Source: Elusimicrobium minutum Pei191
Lineage (GTDB): Bacteria > Elusimicrobiota > Elusimicrobia > Elusimicrobiales > Elusimicrobiaceae
Assembly (NCBI RefSeq): GCF_000020145.1
Contig: NC_010644.1
Location: 1,579,563-1,643,562 of the forward strand
Direction: 5' to 3'
Length of the DNA: 64,000 bases
In this document: positions 8,349-16,793 of the stretch, piece after piece
Layout of the letters: each line of letters opens with the position of its first letter
Position numbering within the stretch: position 1 is the first letter of the stretch
The notes under the pieces: generated by a model
Database searches by the model: none
What the model was told of the DNA's origin: nothing
What the model saw: only the letters and a program-made list of their open reading frames with translations
Made by a program: the position numbers and the translations under genes

Positions 8349-8885
8349 CTAGCTGATTTTTTCAACTTGCAAGAAGTCTAACTCAACCGGGGTTGAACGG
8401 TCAAAAACGTTAACCATGATTTTAAGTTTTGTTTTTTGGTTATTAACTTCCTGCACAACACCGATAAAATGTTTAAAAGGACCTTCCGTAATGCGTACGT
8501 TTTCGCCCGCTTCAAATTCAATTACGTGTTTGGGTTTGCCGCTGCCGGGTTGGGTAAGATCTAAAATAGCGGCAATTTCTTCTTCCGGTAACGGGACCGG
8601 GTTAGGGTCGCCCAAAAAGCCGGTAACGCCCGAAACATTGCGTATAAACCAATACGCTTCGCTGGTTAAATCCATTTCAACCAAAACATAGCTGGGGAAA
8701 AACTTTCTTTTCCTTTGCACTTTTTTGTTTTGTTTTACTTCAACAACATCTTCCGTAGGAACTAAAACCTGAAAAATCCTGTCGCCAAAATTTTGTGTTT
8801 CGACCTGAAGAAGGATTTTTTCCCTAACCTTGTCTTCATGTCCCGTTTGAGTATGTACAATGTACCAAGCCTTATTTTCAGACAT
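8349..8885 (-). CDS. nusG: Transcription termination/antitermination protein NusG
   Basis: NusG binds RNA polymerase and couples it to Rho or to the ribosome. The 178-residue protein has the NGN domain (WYIVHTQTGHEDKV, FPSYVLVEMDLT, GVTGFLG) and a C-terminal KOW domain (FEAGENVRITEGPF...GVVQEV). It lies 3 nt downstream of secE, as in most bacteria. Confidence 0.98.
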   Translation of the reverse strand: MSENKAWYIVHTQTGHEDKVREKILLQVETQNFGDRIFQVLVPTEDVVEVKQNKKVQRKRKFFPSYVLVEMDLTSEAYWFIRNVSGVTGFLGDPNPVPLPEEEIAAILDLTQPGSGKPKHVIEFEAGENVRITEGPFKHFIGVVQEVNNQKTKLKIMVNVFDRSTPVELDFLQVEKIS

Positions 8886-8888
8886 AGA

Positions 8889-9080
8889 TTACGCCCCCCT
8901 GTTAACAAGAGCGCCGATGGCTTTCGCAAGACCCCAGTCAATAGCAAAAACATAAATAGCCGCCAGAAAAACAACAATCCCTACTAAGATTGTGGACTGT
9001 ACAACTTCCTGTCTGCTAAGCCATTTGGATTTTTTAAGTTCAGCATACGCTTCATGGGAAAATTTAATTATTTTATTCAT
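8889..9080 (-). CDS. secE: Preprotein translocase subunit SecE
   Basis: A short SecE (63 residues) with one transmembrane helix (residues about 30-50) after the amphipathic stretch AYAELKKSKWLSRQEVVQST. It clamps SecY in the inner-membrane translocon. It lies between tRNA-Trp and nusG, the classic position. Confidence 0.95.
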   Translation of the reverse strand: MNKIIKFSHEAYAELKKSKWLSRQEVVQSTILVGIVVFLAAIYVFAIDWGLAKAIGALVNRGA

Positions 9081-9113
9081 TTTTTTCTCTCTTGCCGTTA
9101 AGGTTTTTAAATC

Positions 9114-9188
9114 TGGCAGGAGCGGAAGGACTCGAACCTTCAGTCCTGGTTTTGGAGACCAGTGGTTTACCAGTTAACCGACGCTCCC
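9114..9188 (-). tRNA. tRNA-Trp (CCA anticodon)
   Basis: A cloverleaf on the minus strand: acceptor GGGAGCG/CGCTCCT, anticodon loop with CCA, T loop GGTTCGAGTCC. The 3' CCA is encoded. It sits between rpmG and secE, the common rpmG-trnW-secE-nusG order. Confidence 0.95.
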
Positions 9189-9348
9189 ATTTTTGTTTAA
9201 GAAATCCACAAAAATGAATTTTGACCGTTTTGCCTTTGTCAAAAACACATCTTGTCAAAATCTACTTCTTTTATCTCCGCTTTTTAAAGCGGATTATCAT
9301 TTTCAAACTTTAAATCTAAAAACTTCTTAACCAACATTGGCCCCGCCT

Positions 9349-9513
9349 TTAGTTAGCTTTGCCTTCTTTATGTTTTGTTGATTTGCCGCAAGCTTTGCAA
9401 AATTTGTTGAGTTCAAGTTTAAATTCTTTCTTTTTGCCGCGCGCATAATAATAGTTTTTATTTTTGCATTCCGTGCAGGCTAATAATATAGTTTGTCTTT
9501 CTTTGCTGGCCAT
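9349..9513 (-). CDS. rpmG: 50S ribosomal protein L33
   Basis: A small gene of 54 codons: MASKERQTILLACTEC, then CKNKNYYYARGKKK, ending CKACGKSTKHKEGKAN. The two CxxC pairs (CTEC and CKAC) mark it as the zinc-binding form of L33. An AGAGGAAAT ribosome site precedes the ATG at 9513. It heads the run that leads into tRNA-Trp, secE and nusG. Confidence 0.93.
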   Translation of the reverse strand: MASKERQTILLACTECKNKNYYYARGKKKEFKLELNKFCKACGKSTKHKEGKAN

Positions 9514-9624
9514 AATTTCCTCTTTATTTAAGTACCCTTACAAACGGGCGTTTAGTTTAATTTGTCTATACAAATTTTTTGTCTAGCAAGGAATAAACTC
9601 CCTTGAGGGCCCGTTTTATATTTT

Positions 9625-9690
9625 ATAAAACCTGTCCTCTCAGAAGCATTTATATAAGGAGTGTAGCAAGCACCCCTATCCCTACCAGTC
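9625..9690. repeat. Possible partial copy of the intergenic repeat tail (reverse orientation)
   Basis: Read on the minus strand, this segment (GGTAGGGATAGGGGTGCTTGCTACACT then TATATAAATG) resembles the tail of the intergenic repeat near 11.65-11.70 kb and 56.61-56.66 kb. The match is short and imperfect. The rest of 9514-9736 holds the upstream region of rpmG and nothing else recognisable. Confidence 0.3.
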
Positions 9691-9736
9691 CTAAATATTA
9701 TAACAAAATTAACGAAAAAAGAATATCTTCTTTTAA

Positions 9737-10240
9737 TTATTGCAATTTGAAAGCGCTGTGGTTTGCCGTGTCTTTACTTGGGAATTCAGTGCCTCCTAAT
9801 GTTTTGCATACCGATTCCTGAAAATCAACATTGGCGCCCGCTTTATGGGAATAACAGTAGATTTGCCCGTCCCTGTGATAGTGAAGCTGCATGCCGGCTA
9901 TAGGCCCGGCCGAAGCTCTGGGAACAATTCTTATAAATTTACCGCCGTTACCTATTTCATAGGACATTTTATTATGGGTTATATGATCAAGCGCATGCTC
10001 GTTTGCCCCGGTGTTTACCGCGCCTTGTAATTCTATATCCAGACTTTCAAAAGTAGGGCTTTCCGAGGTCATAAGATAATGCCTTTCTAAAGCCAGCATA
10101 AAAGCTTTGCCGTTAACCATAGCCTCCGCCATGCGCGACTTCGCGACCGCTTTATTATACTGCGGCAACGCTATAGCGGCTAAAATACCTATTATTAAAA
10201 CAACCACTAACAACTCTATCAGTGTGAATCCTTTTTTCAT
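9737..10240 (-). CDS. Type IV pilin-like protein (copy 3)
   Basis: A 167-residue prepilin with the shared 28-residue N terminus. Then KSRMAEAMVNGKAFMLAL, the block FESLDIELQG, and near the end QESVCKTLGGTEFPS. The ribosome site AGAGGTG is clear. It starts 20 nt after the hisF stop with no terminator between, so it is probably expressed at the tail of hisH-hisF. Its first 84 bases differ from copy 1 at 15 positions, all silent. Confidence 0.93.
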   Translation of the reverse strand: MKKGFTLIELLVVVLIIGILAAIALPQYNKAVAKSRMAEAMVNGKAFMLALERHYLMTSESPTFESLDIELQGAVNTGANEHALDHITHNKMSYEIGNGGKFIRIVPRASAGPIAGMQLHYHRDGQIYCYSHKAGANVDFQESVCKTLGGTEFPSKDTANHSAFKLQ

Positions 10241-10260
10241 ATAACACCTCTGGTAACTGT

Positions 10261-11013
10261 CTATCTTACAACAATTCGGTTGCCGCGTAAATATGTTTTT
10301 AGTTCACTGATATCTATTTCGCCAAAATGGAAAACGCTTGCTGCAAGAGCCGCGTCGGCGTGTCCTAGCAAAAAGACATCTTTAAAATGTTCTTTGCTGC
10401 CGGCTCCGCCGGAAGCTATTACGGGAATATTAACAATTTGCCCTAATTTCGCAAGGGCTTCATTGGCAAAACCAGTTTTAACGCCGTCATGGTTCATGCT
10501 TGTAAAAAGTATTTCGCCCGCGCCAAGATTTTCAGCCTCTTTTGCCCAGACAAAGAGATCTTTACCTGTATCAATTCTGCCGCCGTTAAGATAACAGGTC
10601 CACTTTCCGTTGTTTTCTTTAGCGTCAATGGCGCATACGCATACCTGCGAGCCGAAATTTTTTGCTATTTCAGTAATAAAATTAGGGTTTTTTAACGCTG
10701 ACGAGTTTAGTGAAACCTTATCCGCCCCCGCGGCAAGTAAAGCGGAAACGTCTTCTAACTCCCGCACTCCCCCGCCTATTGTAAAAGGAATGTTCACTTC
10801 AGCCGCCACGCGCCTTGCTAAATCAGTTAAAGTTTTTCTTTTTTCATGGGATGCGGTAATGTCTAAAAAAACAATTTCGTCCGCGCCTTTTCTGCTGTAC
10901 TCGGCCGCAAGGGCAACAGGGTCGCCCGCATCGCGGAAGTTAATAAAGTTAACCCCTTTAACGGTTTTGCCGTCTTTAACGTCAAGACACGGTATTATTC
11001 TTTTAGCTAACAT
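10261..11013 (-). CDS. hisF: Imidazole glycerol phosphate synthase, cyclase subunit HisF
   Basis: HisF is a TIM barrel that, with ammonia from HisH, makes imidazole glycerol phosphate and AICAR in histidine synthesis. It is 250 residues with the catalytic aspartates in PCLDVKDG and AIDAK, and the phosphate-binding GGGVRE and ASGGAGS. The close match to canonical HisF argues for true histidine synthesis rather than a sugar-amidating paralogue. It lies 9 nt after hisH; the remaining his genes are not in this window. Confidence 0.97.
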   Translation of the reverse strand: MLAKRIIPCLDVKDGKTVKGVNFINFRDAGDPVALAAEYSRKGADEIVFLDITASHEKRKTLTDLARRVAAEVNIPFTIGGGVRELEDVSALLAAGADKVSLNSSALKNPNFITEIAKNFGSQVCVCAIDAKENNGKWTCYLNGGRIDTGKDLFVWAKEAENLGAGEILFTSMNHDGVKTGFANEALAKLGQIVNIPVIASGGAGSKEHFKDVFLLGHADAALAASVFHFGEIDISELKTYLRGNRIVVR

Positions 11014-11022
11014 TTTTGCCTG

Positions 11023-11607
11023 TTACAAATATATAAAATTTTTTAAAATCCGTTCGCCCGCGTCGCCGCTTTTTTCGGGATGGAACTGCGTGGCGTAAAA
11101 ATTATTTTTATTTAAAGCAGCGCTGAAAGGTAAAATATATTCCGCCGAGGCTATTGTATCCGTCCCCAAAGAAACGTAATAGCTGTGAACAAAGTATACG
11201 TATTCGTTCTCAAGCGTTTTGTTAAAAAGAGGCTCTTTTACCTTGGTAATATTATTCCAACCCATGTGAGGTATTTTTAAAGAACCTGCCGGAAATTTTT
11301 GTACATCTTCATCAAAAATGCCTAAGCACTCAACATTTCCCTCTTCAGATTTTTTACACATGAGCTGCATTCCTAAGCAAATACCCAAAACAGGCTGCTT
11401 AAGATTTTTTATAAAAAAATCCAAATTTTTTGCTTTTAAATAACGCATGGTTGTGCCCGCCTCGCCGACTCCGGGGAAAATCACTTTATCCGCTGAGGAA
11501 ATAATATTTTTATCATCGGTAATAACAGCCTCAACGCCTATTCTTTTAAGCGCCGAAGTTACGGAAAAAATATTGCCCGCATTATATTTTATTATCACTA
11601 CTTTCAT
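11023..11607 (-). CDS. hisH: Imidazole glycerol phosphate synthase, glutaminase subunit HisH
   Basis: The class I glutamine amidotransferase partner of HisF, 194 residues. The triad is visible as GICLGMQ (Cys) and FHPEKSG (His, Glu), with the oxyanion region GVGEAG. It comes first in a hisH-hisF pair. No Shine-Dalgarno is seen; a TAGAAT box lies exactly 6 nt upstream of the ATG. Confidence 0.96.
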   Translation of the reverse strand: MKVVIIKYNAGNIFSVTSALKRIGVEAVITDDKNIISSADKVIFPGVGEAGTTMRYLKAKNLDFFIKNLKQPVLGICLGMQLMCKKSEEGNVECLGIFDEDVQKFPAGSLKIPHMGWNNITKVKEPLFNKTLENEYVYFVHSYYVSLGTDTIASAEYILPFSAALNKNNFYATQFHPEKSGDAGERILKNFIYL

Positions 11608-11629
11608 ATATATATTCTATAAAATAAAA

Positions 11630-11748
11630 AGAACAGCCCCCGATATACTTATGAAATTTCCCCGCCTTACGGTAGGGGTGTTCTGCAAGGTATTCATAAA
11701 TATTTTTTTTTGATAAAAAACCCCGCTCCTGCTATAGGCGCGGGGTTC
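11630..11748. repeat. Partial intergenic repeat (tail portion) running into the tuf terminator
   Basis: The segment CCTTACGGTAGGGGTGTTCTGCAAGGTATTCATAAAT parallels CAACTTACTGTGGGGTTCTATAAGGTATTTATAAA before the parB terminator near 56.65 kb. In both places a GC hairpin terminator (here 11715-11748, ending the minus-strand tuf gene) follows at once. Confidence 0.45.
11715..11748 (-). terminator. Terminator after tuf
   Basis: The stem CCCCGC/GCGGGG is preceded by A6, which becomes T6 on the minus strand. It lies 24 nt past the tuf stop. Confidence 0.8.
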
Positions 11749-11771
11749 TCTTTCCTTCTTTTCTTAAACTC

Positions 11772-12959
11772 TTACTCGATAACTTTTGTTACTACGCCGG
11801 CGCCTACTGTCCTGCCGCCTTCTCTTATCGCGAATCTTAAGCCTTCTTCCATCGCCACAGGCGTAATCAACGTTACTTCTATCTCCGCGTTATCTCCAGG
11901 CATTATCATATCGCCCGCAAATTTCAATTCGCCAGTAACGTCCGTTGTTCTAAAGTAAAACTGAGGTTTATATCCTGGTGTCAACGGCGTATGTCTGCCA
12001 CCTTCATCCTTCTTCAAAATATATACCTGACCTTTGAACTTTGTGTGCGGTTTGATTGACTTAGGAGCCGCTAATACCTGACCTCTTTCAATCTGGTTCT
12101 TTTCTACGCCTCTAAGCAATACCCCTACGTTATCGCCAGCCTCTCCCTGATCTAATAACTTACGGAACATTTCTATACCCGTAGCTACCGTGTTCATCGT
12201 GTCTCTAAAACCGATTATCTCTATCGTATCGCCTACTTTTACCACACCTCTTTCAATTCTGCCCGTAGCCACTGTTCCGCGCCCCGTAATCGAAAATACG
12301 TCTTCTACCGCCATCAAAAACGGCTTGTCCGTTTCTCTCTTCGGCTCAGGTATCCATGTGTCAAGCGCTTCCAATAATGCTTTTATCGAAGGTTCCCCTA
12401 TAGGTGAACTGTCCCCTTCTATCGCTTTTAACGCGGATCCTCTGATTATCGGCGTATTGTCTCCGTCAAATTCATATTTGCTTAACAAATCTCTGATTTC
12501 CATTTCAACTAAGTCCAATAACTCCGCGTCCGCTAAGTCTACTTTGTTTAAAAATACCACAAGCTTTGGTACGTTAACCTGTTTCGCTAACAATACGTGC
12601 TCTCTCGTCTGCGGCATAGGACCGTCTTGCGCCGATACTACCAATATCGCACCGTCCATCTGCGCCGCTCCCGTTATCATGTTCTTAATATAATCAGCGT
12701 GTCCCGGACAGTCTATGTGCGCATAATGCCTTTTGTCCGATTCATATTCTACGTGTGATACCGCCACCGTAACAATCTTTGAAGCGTCTCTTACTACGCC
12801 CCCTTTCGCTATGTCAGCATATCCCATCTCTTTAGCTTTCCCTTCTTTCGCTAATACCTTCGTCAATGCTGTCGTCAATGTCGTTTTACCGTGGTCAACG
12901 TGACCGATCGTGCCTACGTTAACGTGCGGCTTTGTTCTTACAAACTTTTCTTTAGCCAT
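11772..12959 (-). CDS. tuf: Elongation factor Tu
   Basis: EF-Tu delivers aminoacyl-tRNA to the ribosome as a GTPase. It is 395 residues, with the G motifs [16 protein letters not shown] and NKVD, and domains 2 and 3 ([20 protein letters not shown] residues, C-terminal [10 protein letters not shown]). AGGAG precedes the ATG. The gene lies downstream of tRNA-Gly and tRNA-Thr on the same strand, an arrangement seen in many bacteria, so the tRNAs and tuf are probably one transcript. Confidence 0.98.
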   Translation of the reverse strand: MAKEKFVRTKPHVNVGTIGHVDHGKTTLTTALTKVLAKEGKAKEMGYADIAKGGVVRDASKIVTVAVSHVEYESDKRHYAHIDCPGHADYIKNMITGAAQMDGAILVVSAQDGPMPQTREHVLLAKQVNVPKLVVFLNKVDLADAELLDLVEMEIRDLLSKYEFDGDNTPIIRGSALKAIEGDSSPIGEPSIKALLEALDTWIPEPKRETDKPFLMAVEDVFSITGRGTVATGRIERGVVKVGDTIEIIGFRDTMNTVATGIEMFRKLLDQGEAGDNVGVLLRGVEKNQIERGQVLAAPKSIKPHTKFKGQVYILKKDEGGRHTPLTPGYKPQFYFRTTDVTGELKFAGDMIMPGDNAEIEVTLITPVAMEEGLRFAIREGGRTVGAGVVTKVIE

Positions 12960-12999
12960 TTTAATTTCTCCTGTCTAGACTTTTGAATTCAAATTTAAA

Positions 13000-13072
13000 A
13001 GCTGGGAATGGGAATCGAACCCACGACCTTCTCCTTACCATGGAGATGCTCTACCAGCTGAGCTATCCCAGC
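13000..13072 (-). tRNA. tRNA-Thr (GGT anticodon)
   Basis: Minus-strand cloverleaf: acceptor GCTGGGA/TCCCAGC, D arm AGCTCAGCTGGTAGAGC, anticodon arm TCTCC-ATGGTAA-GGAGA, T arm GTGGGTTCGATTCCCAT. CCA is not encoded. It lies between tRNA-Gly and tuf. Confidence 0.95.
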
Positions 13073-13141
13073 ATAACGCCTCTCTTTAAACAGAGAAGCC
13101 TGTCTTCGCGGGAAAGCAGTTCTTACCGCGAATAAAATTCA

Positions 13142-13212
13142 AGCGGGCGATGGGAATCGAACCCACGTCATTAGTTTGGAAAACTAAGGTTCTGCCATTG
13201 AACTACGCCCGC
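13142..13212 (-). tRNA. tRNA-Gly (TCC anticodon)
   Basis: Minus-strand cloverleaf: acceptor GCGGGCG/CGCCCGC, anticodon arm TTAGT-TTTCCAA-ACTAA, T arm GTGGGTTCGATTCCCAT. It is first in the tRNA-Gly, tRNA-Thr, tuf unit. Confidence 0.95.
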
Positions 13213-13226
13213 ATGGACGTTAGAAT

Positions 13227-13232
13227 ATTATA
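13227..13232 (-). promoter_or_regulatory. -10 box of the tRNA-Gly/tRNA-Thr/tuf transcript
   Basis: TATAAT on the minus strand, 14 nt before the tRNA-Gly 5' end. The -35 region is poor. Confidence 0.5.
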
Positions 13233-13273
13233 CTAAATAATTTTAGTTTTGTTGTTTTTTACAAGTACAAAAC

Positions 13274-13306
13274 AAAATCCCCGGTTTTTTTACCCGGGGA
13301 TTTTTT
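13274..13306 (-). terminator. Terminator after the outer-membrane protein gene
   Basis: The stem AAATCCCCGGG/CCGGGGATTT is followed by T on the minus strand. Confidence 0.85.
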
Positions 13307-13315
13307 AAGGTTAAG

Positions 13316-13927
13316 TTAAAATCTCGCGCCGAGTTTTAAAAGCAAGTTAAACGAGTCAAACTTATCGTTGTTAGCGAATTTGTCTTTATCTAAAGGCATA
13401 TAGAAATATCTGCCTTCAATGCCCATGGTCCATACGGGGCTTAAATCAAATTCAAAGCCCACGCCTGCGAGAAAAGAAAATGTTGTTTCATGCGCTTTGT
13501 CTGTCATTCCCAAGGCTTTAGCTTCGGCCTCAAATCTGCTTACGCCCGCGCCGAAGGGAATGTAAAGGCGGGTGGCTTCTTCGGCAAAAAAGTTAGCCCT
13601 GCCTACCACATGCGCGCTCATAACGTTTGAATTTAATTTAGTCAAGTTATTATCGAATTTATTATCCCCGTGGGTCGCGTAGCTTACATCAAGACCTACT
13701 GAAAAAGCGGGAACTACCGTTCTTATAATTTCCGCGCCGAAAATGGGGCCCGTTTCACCGGGGGCTTCGTCAAAATTACCGATACCATAATCAAAGGTCC
13801 AATCCTGAGGCATGCTGATACCGCCGTAAACGCCTATACGGGTTTGTCCCGCTTCAAGGCCGCCGTCTATCCCCGCCATAACGTTGACAGCCGCAAACAT
13901 AAGGCATAATGCCAATATTTTTTTCAT
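13316..13927 (-). CDS. Outer-membrane beta-barrel protein
   Basis: A 203-residue exported protein. The signal peptide (about 18 residues, ending VMA before GIDGG) precedes alternating hydrophobic/polar strands (RIGVYGGISMP, PAFSVGLDVSYATHG, TTFSFLAGVGFEFDLSP, WTMGIEGRYFYMPL). The last residues FNLLLKLGARF end in Phe, the Bam recognition signal of outer-membrane barrels. Length and strand pattern fit an eight-stranded OmpW/OmpA-type barrel. The ligand is unknown. It is 15 nt downstream of the kdsC-type gene and so probably shares its transcript. Confidence 0.8.
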   Translation of the reverse strand: MKKILALCLMFAAVNVMAGIDGGLEAGQTRIGVYGGISMPQDWTFDYGIGNFDEAPGETGPIFGAEIIRTVVPAFSVGLDVSYATHGDNKFDNNLTKLNSNVMSAHVVGRANFFAEEATRLYIPFGAGVSRFEAEAKALGMTDKAHETTFSFLAGVGFEFDLSPVWTMGIEGRYFYMPLDKDKFANNDKFDSFNLLLKLGARF

Positions 13928-13942
13928 TTAGTTAAACCTCCG

Positions 13943-14563
13943 TTAGTTTTTTAACTTCTCTAAATCTTCTCTTGAAAATATATGCTGCTCATTAAATTTA
14001 CTGGGCATAAAAATGCCGTTTTCAAGATTTTCCAAAAACAAATCCCATTTACCCTGGGCGCGCAAAATAAGTTCGCACACCTCACGTATGGCCCCGCGTC
14101 CGCCGTAATTTTTTGTATGGTAATGGGCTATGCTAAAAACATCCTCGGCAGAATTTGGAACAACACATGAAAGCCCAACTCTTTTTAAAACAGGCAGGTC
14201 AATAACATCATCGCCCACAAAGGCCATTTCTTCATAAGATATGCCTGAAAGTTTTTGCAAATGCTCTAAAGGAGCCCGCTTTGCGAAAGTGCTGTGGTAT
14301 ATATAGTTAAAACCAGTGTTTCGCACGAAATTAAGACTCGCGTCTATAACCCCGCCGGTAATTATGGCCGTTTGAATACCGCATCCTTTAAGCGCAAGCA
14401 GACCTACTCCGTCCAATGAATAAAATTTTTTTATTTCCAACGGGTTCTTTTTGTCCCCTTCCCAGTTAAAAAACTGCAGGCTGCCGTCCGTAAGAACGCC
14501 GTCAACGTCAGTTACAAGCATTTTTACCTTTTCCGCTCTTTTTGTTATGTCGCTTTTTCTCAT
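13943..14563 (-). CDS. kdsC: HAD phosphatase of the KdsC family (3-deoxy-manno-octulosonate-8-phosphate phosphatase)
   Basis: A C0-type HAD phosphatase, 206 residues, slightly longer than typical KdsC (170-190). The DxD catalytic motif is in VTDVDGVLTDGSL, then ITGG, and the metal-binding GDDVIDLPVL. KdsC removes phosphate from KDO-8-P in the KDO branch of LPS synthesis. Related sugar-acid phosphatases look alike, so KDO is the likely but not the only substrate. A TATAAT box lies 7 nt upstream of the ATG with no ribosome site. It is divergent from the CsgG-like gene at 14609. Confidence 0.85.
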   Translation of the reverse strand: MRKSDITKRAEKVKMLVTDVDGVLTDGSLQFFNWEGDKKNPLEIKKFYSLDGVGLLALKGCGIQTAIITGGVIDASLNFVRNTGFNYIYHSTFAKRAPLEHLQKLSGISYEEMAFVGDDVIDLPVLKRVGLSCVVPNSAEDVFSIAHYHTKNYGGRGAIREVCELILRAQGKWDLFLENLENGIFMPSKFNEQHIFSREDLEKLKN

Positions 14564-14570
14564 AATATAG

Positions 14571-14598
14571 ATTATATCTTAATAAAAAGTTATATAAT
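14571..14598. promoter_or_regulatory. Divergent -10 boxes for kdsC (minus) and the CsgG-like gene (plus)
   Basis: Minus-strand TATAAT at 14571-14576 is 7 nt from the kdsC start. Plus-strand TATAAT at 14593-14598 is 10 nt from the ATG at 14609. Both imply very short or absent 5' leaders. Confidence 0.5.
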
Positions 14599-14608
14599 AC
14601 TTTTATAT

Positions 14609-15295
14609 ATGAAAAAAATATTGTTTTCAGGTATAGTTTCTTGCCTACTTCTTTTTGGCTGCGCAACCAAAACGGTAATAAGCCAGGATTACGATTTTAA
14701 AAACGTAAAAAGAATAGGTATTATGGCCTTTGATTCCCCCTGGCAAAGTTTTACCGGGGCCGAAAATTTATTTGCCAAATACTTGCTTGAAAACGGATTT
14801 ACAATTATTGAAAGAGCTAAAATAGAGCAAGTGCTGCAAGAACACAATTTATCAATAACGGGATACCTTTCACCTGAAACAACAAAAATGTTGGGTAAAA
14901 TTTTAGGCGTTGATTTGCTGCTTATGGGTGAAATTACTTCATATACCCCCGAGAAAAAAACTTTAACAATGGTAGAAACCCGCAACTACAGAACTGAGCC
15001 TGTTTTCAGCACGCAAATGGTAAAAAAACCTGACGGCTCCGTAGTGGCCACTTCAAGGCCCTCAGGACAAAGGGTAACAAACCAGCGTGAGGTTACCCCC
15101 ACAGAATACACCATAAGCGCGCAGGTTGGCGTGATAGCCAAACTTGTTGACGTTGAAACAGCCGAAGTTGTATGGATAGGAACAGACACCGCGCAAGATT
15201 ACAGTTCTCTTTCCGCAGTGGACAGCATTGCCAAAAGGCTTATTAAAAGCTTTACAAAAGAATTAGAGAAACAACAAAAAAATGCAAGAAGATAA
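14609..15295 (+). CDS. CsgG/penicillin-binding-protein-activator-like lipoprotein
   Basis: A 228-residue lipoprotein with lipobox LLFGC (Cys about 18). The body matches the CsgG-type fold: KRIGIMAFDS, FAKYLLENGFTIIERAKIEQVLQEHNLS, then DLLLMGEITSYTP and a C-terminal strand-helix VDVETAEVVWIGTDTA...SIAKRLIKSF. CsgG family members are outer-membrane curli export pores or periplasmic lipoproteins. No curli genes are nearby, so a general envelope role is more likely. It is followed, with a 14-nt overlap, by a small membrane protein gene and then serS. Confidence 0.82.
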   Translation: MKKILFSGIVSCLLLFGCATKTVISQDYDFKNVKRIGIMAFDSPWQSFTGAENLFAKYLLENGFTIIERAKIEQVLQEHNLSITGYLSPETTKMLGKILGVDLLLMGEITSYTPEKKTLTMVETRNYRTEPVFSTQMVKKPDGSVVATSRPSGQRVTNQREVTPTEYTISAQVGVIAKLVDVETAEVVWIGTDTAQDYSSLSAVDSIAKRLIKSFTKELEKQQKNARR

Positions 15296-15515
15296 TTATT
15301 CGCCGGCACTCTCGTTTTTAAGAGGCCTTACCCGAGCTACGGTAATGTTTATTTTATTATTGGCCTTTTTGTTTACAATAAGCCAAACTTCCGTATGTCC
15401 GCCTAATTTAAAAGTAGTTATTGATTTTACTTTTGAATCCGCCGTAAAAGCGGCCGAACCTTTAAAAAACCATTTTCCAAAACCGATAACGACACAAAAC
15501 CATATTACGGAGTAA
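15282..15515 (+). CDS. Small single-pass membrane protein
   Basis: A 77-residue protein of unknown function. It has a short polar N terminus, one hydrophobic helix (residues about 18-38, ATVMFILLLAFLFTISQ), then an outside tail rich in Pro and Asn. It overlaps the upstream lipoprotein gene by 14 nt and ends 3 nt before serS, so the packing supports a real gene. No conserved motif was recognised. Confidence 0.6.
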   Translation: MQEDNYSPALSFLRGLTRATVMFILLLAFLFTISQTSVCPPNLKVVIDFTFESAVKAAEPLKNHFPKPITTQNHITE

Positions 15516-15518
15516 ACT

Positions 15519-16793
15519 ATGTTAGACATTAAATTATTCGCAAATGACTTAGAAGGGGTAAAAAAATCTCTTGCTTCAAGAAATCCGGCCTTGCTTACTT
15601 TAGTTGGCGAAATAACTGAGCTTAATAAAACATATAAAGAACTTTTAACAAGTGTTGAAAATATGAGGGCAAAAAGAAACGAACTTTCTAAATCAGTAGG
15701 CATTTTAAAACAAAAAGACCCTGCCGCCGCTGAAGAAGCGATGAAAGAAGTTTCTTTGATTAAAACAGGTATGTCCGAAAAAGAAAACATGCTTGAGGAA
15801 ATTAAAAAAAAGATTAGTAATACCATGCTTAATATCCCCAACATGCCGGACCCTTCGGTAACAATAGGTAAAGATGAAAAAGATAATAAAGAAATCCGCA
15901 AAGACGGCGCGGCGCCTTCTTTTTCCTTTAAACCTTTAGACCACCACGCCGTGGGTGAAAAACTTGGCATTTTAGATTTTGAAACGGCTGCTGTATTATC
16001 CGGAAGCCGCTTTGCCCTTTTAAAAGGTGACGGAGCCAGGCTTGAACGCGCTTTAATAAGTTATATGTTAGATAAGCACGCAAAAAAAGGATATACCGAA
16101 GTTGTGCCGCCTTCAATAGTTAATGAAGAAATTTTAATAGGCACCGGACAGCTGCCTAAGTTTAGGGAAGATATGTACGCCCTTGAAGGCGAGCCTAAAC
16201 AATTTTTAATTTCCACCGCAGAGATTCCTTTAACCAACATGAACAGGGGTAAAGTTTTGCAGGAAGCCGAACTTCCCGTAAAGCTTACTGCAGGCACGCC
16301 CTGTTTTAGGAAAGAGGCGGGTACCTACGGCAAAGACACCAGAGGACTTATACGAAACCACCAGTTTGATAAAGTTGAGCTTGTTATGATATCAAACTCA
16401 AACGATTCTTTTAACCTGTTAGAAGCAATGACTGCCGACGCTGAGGATGTTTTAAAAGGCTTAGGCCTAGCTTACCGCACTGTTGAACTTTGCACGGGGG
16501 ATATGGGGTTTAGCTCGGCAAAAACATATGATATAGAAGTTTGGATGCCAAGCGAAAACAAATACCGCGAAATTTCTTCCTGCTCGAATTGCACTTCTTT
16601 CCAAGCGCGCAGAATGAATTTACGCTATAAAAATGCCGAAGGTAAAATAGAGTTTGTCCATACGCTTAACGGAAGCGGCGTAGCCGTAGGCCGCGCTCTT
16701 GCCGCTATCCTTGAAAACTACCAGCAGGAAGACGGCTCCGTAATAGTGCCTGAAGCATTAAGACCTTATTTCGGTAAAGATATAATAAAATAA
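15519..16793 (+). CDS. serS: Seryl-tRNA synthetase
   Basis: A class II synthetase that charges tRNA-Ser, 424 residues. The N-terminal coiled-coil tRNA-binding arm spans about residues 25-105. Motif 2 (PCFRKEAG...TRGLIRNHQFDKVE) and motif 3 (LNGSGVAVGRALAAILENYQ) are intact, as is the Ser-binding EISSCSNCTSFQARR. Its stop codon overlaps the start of the next gene (TAATG). Confidence 0.98.
   Translation: MLDIKLFANDLEGVKKSLASRNPALLTLVGEITELNKTYKELLTSVENMRAKRNELSKSVGILKQKDPAAAEEAMKEVSLIKTGMSEKENMLEEIKKKISNTMLNIPNMPDPSVTIGKDEKDNKEIRKDGAAPSFSFKPLDHHAVGEKLGILDFETAAVLSGSRFALLKGDGARLERALISYMLDKHAKKGYTEVVPPSIVNEEILIGTGQLPKFREDMYALEGEPKQFLISTAEIPLTNMNRGKVLQEAELPVKLTAGTPCFRKEAGTYGKDTRGLIRNHQFDKVELVMISNSNDSFNLLEAMTADAEDVLKGLGLAYRTVELCTGDMGFSSAKTYDIEVWMPSENKYREISSCSNCTSFQARRMNLRYKNAEGKIEFVHTLNGSGVAVGRALAAILENYQQEDGSVIVPEALRPYFGKDIIK

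Noticed and set aside
10261..11607. hisH-hisF as a sugar-amidating pair for surface polysaccharide
   Set aside because: HisF keeps canonical histidine-pathway sequence throughout, and no sugar biosynthesis genes adjoin.
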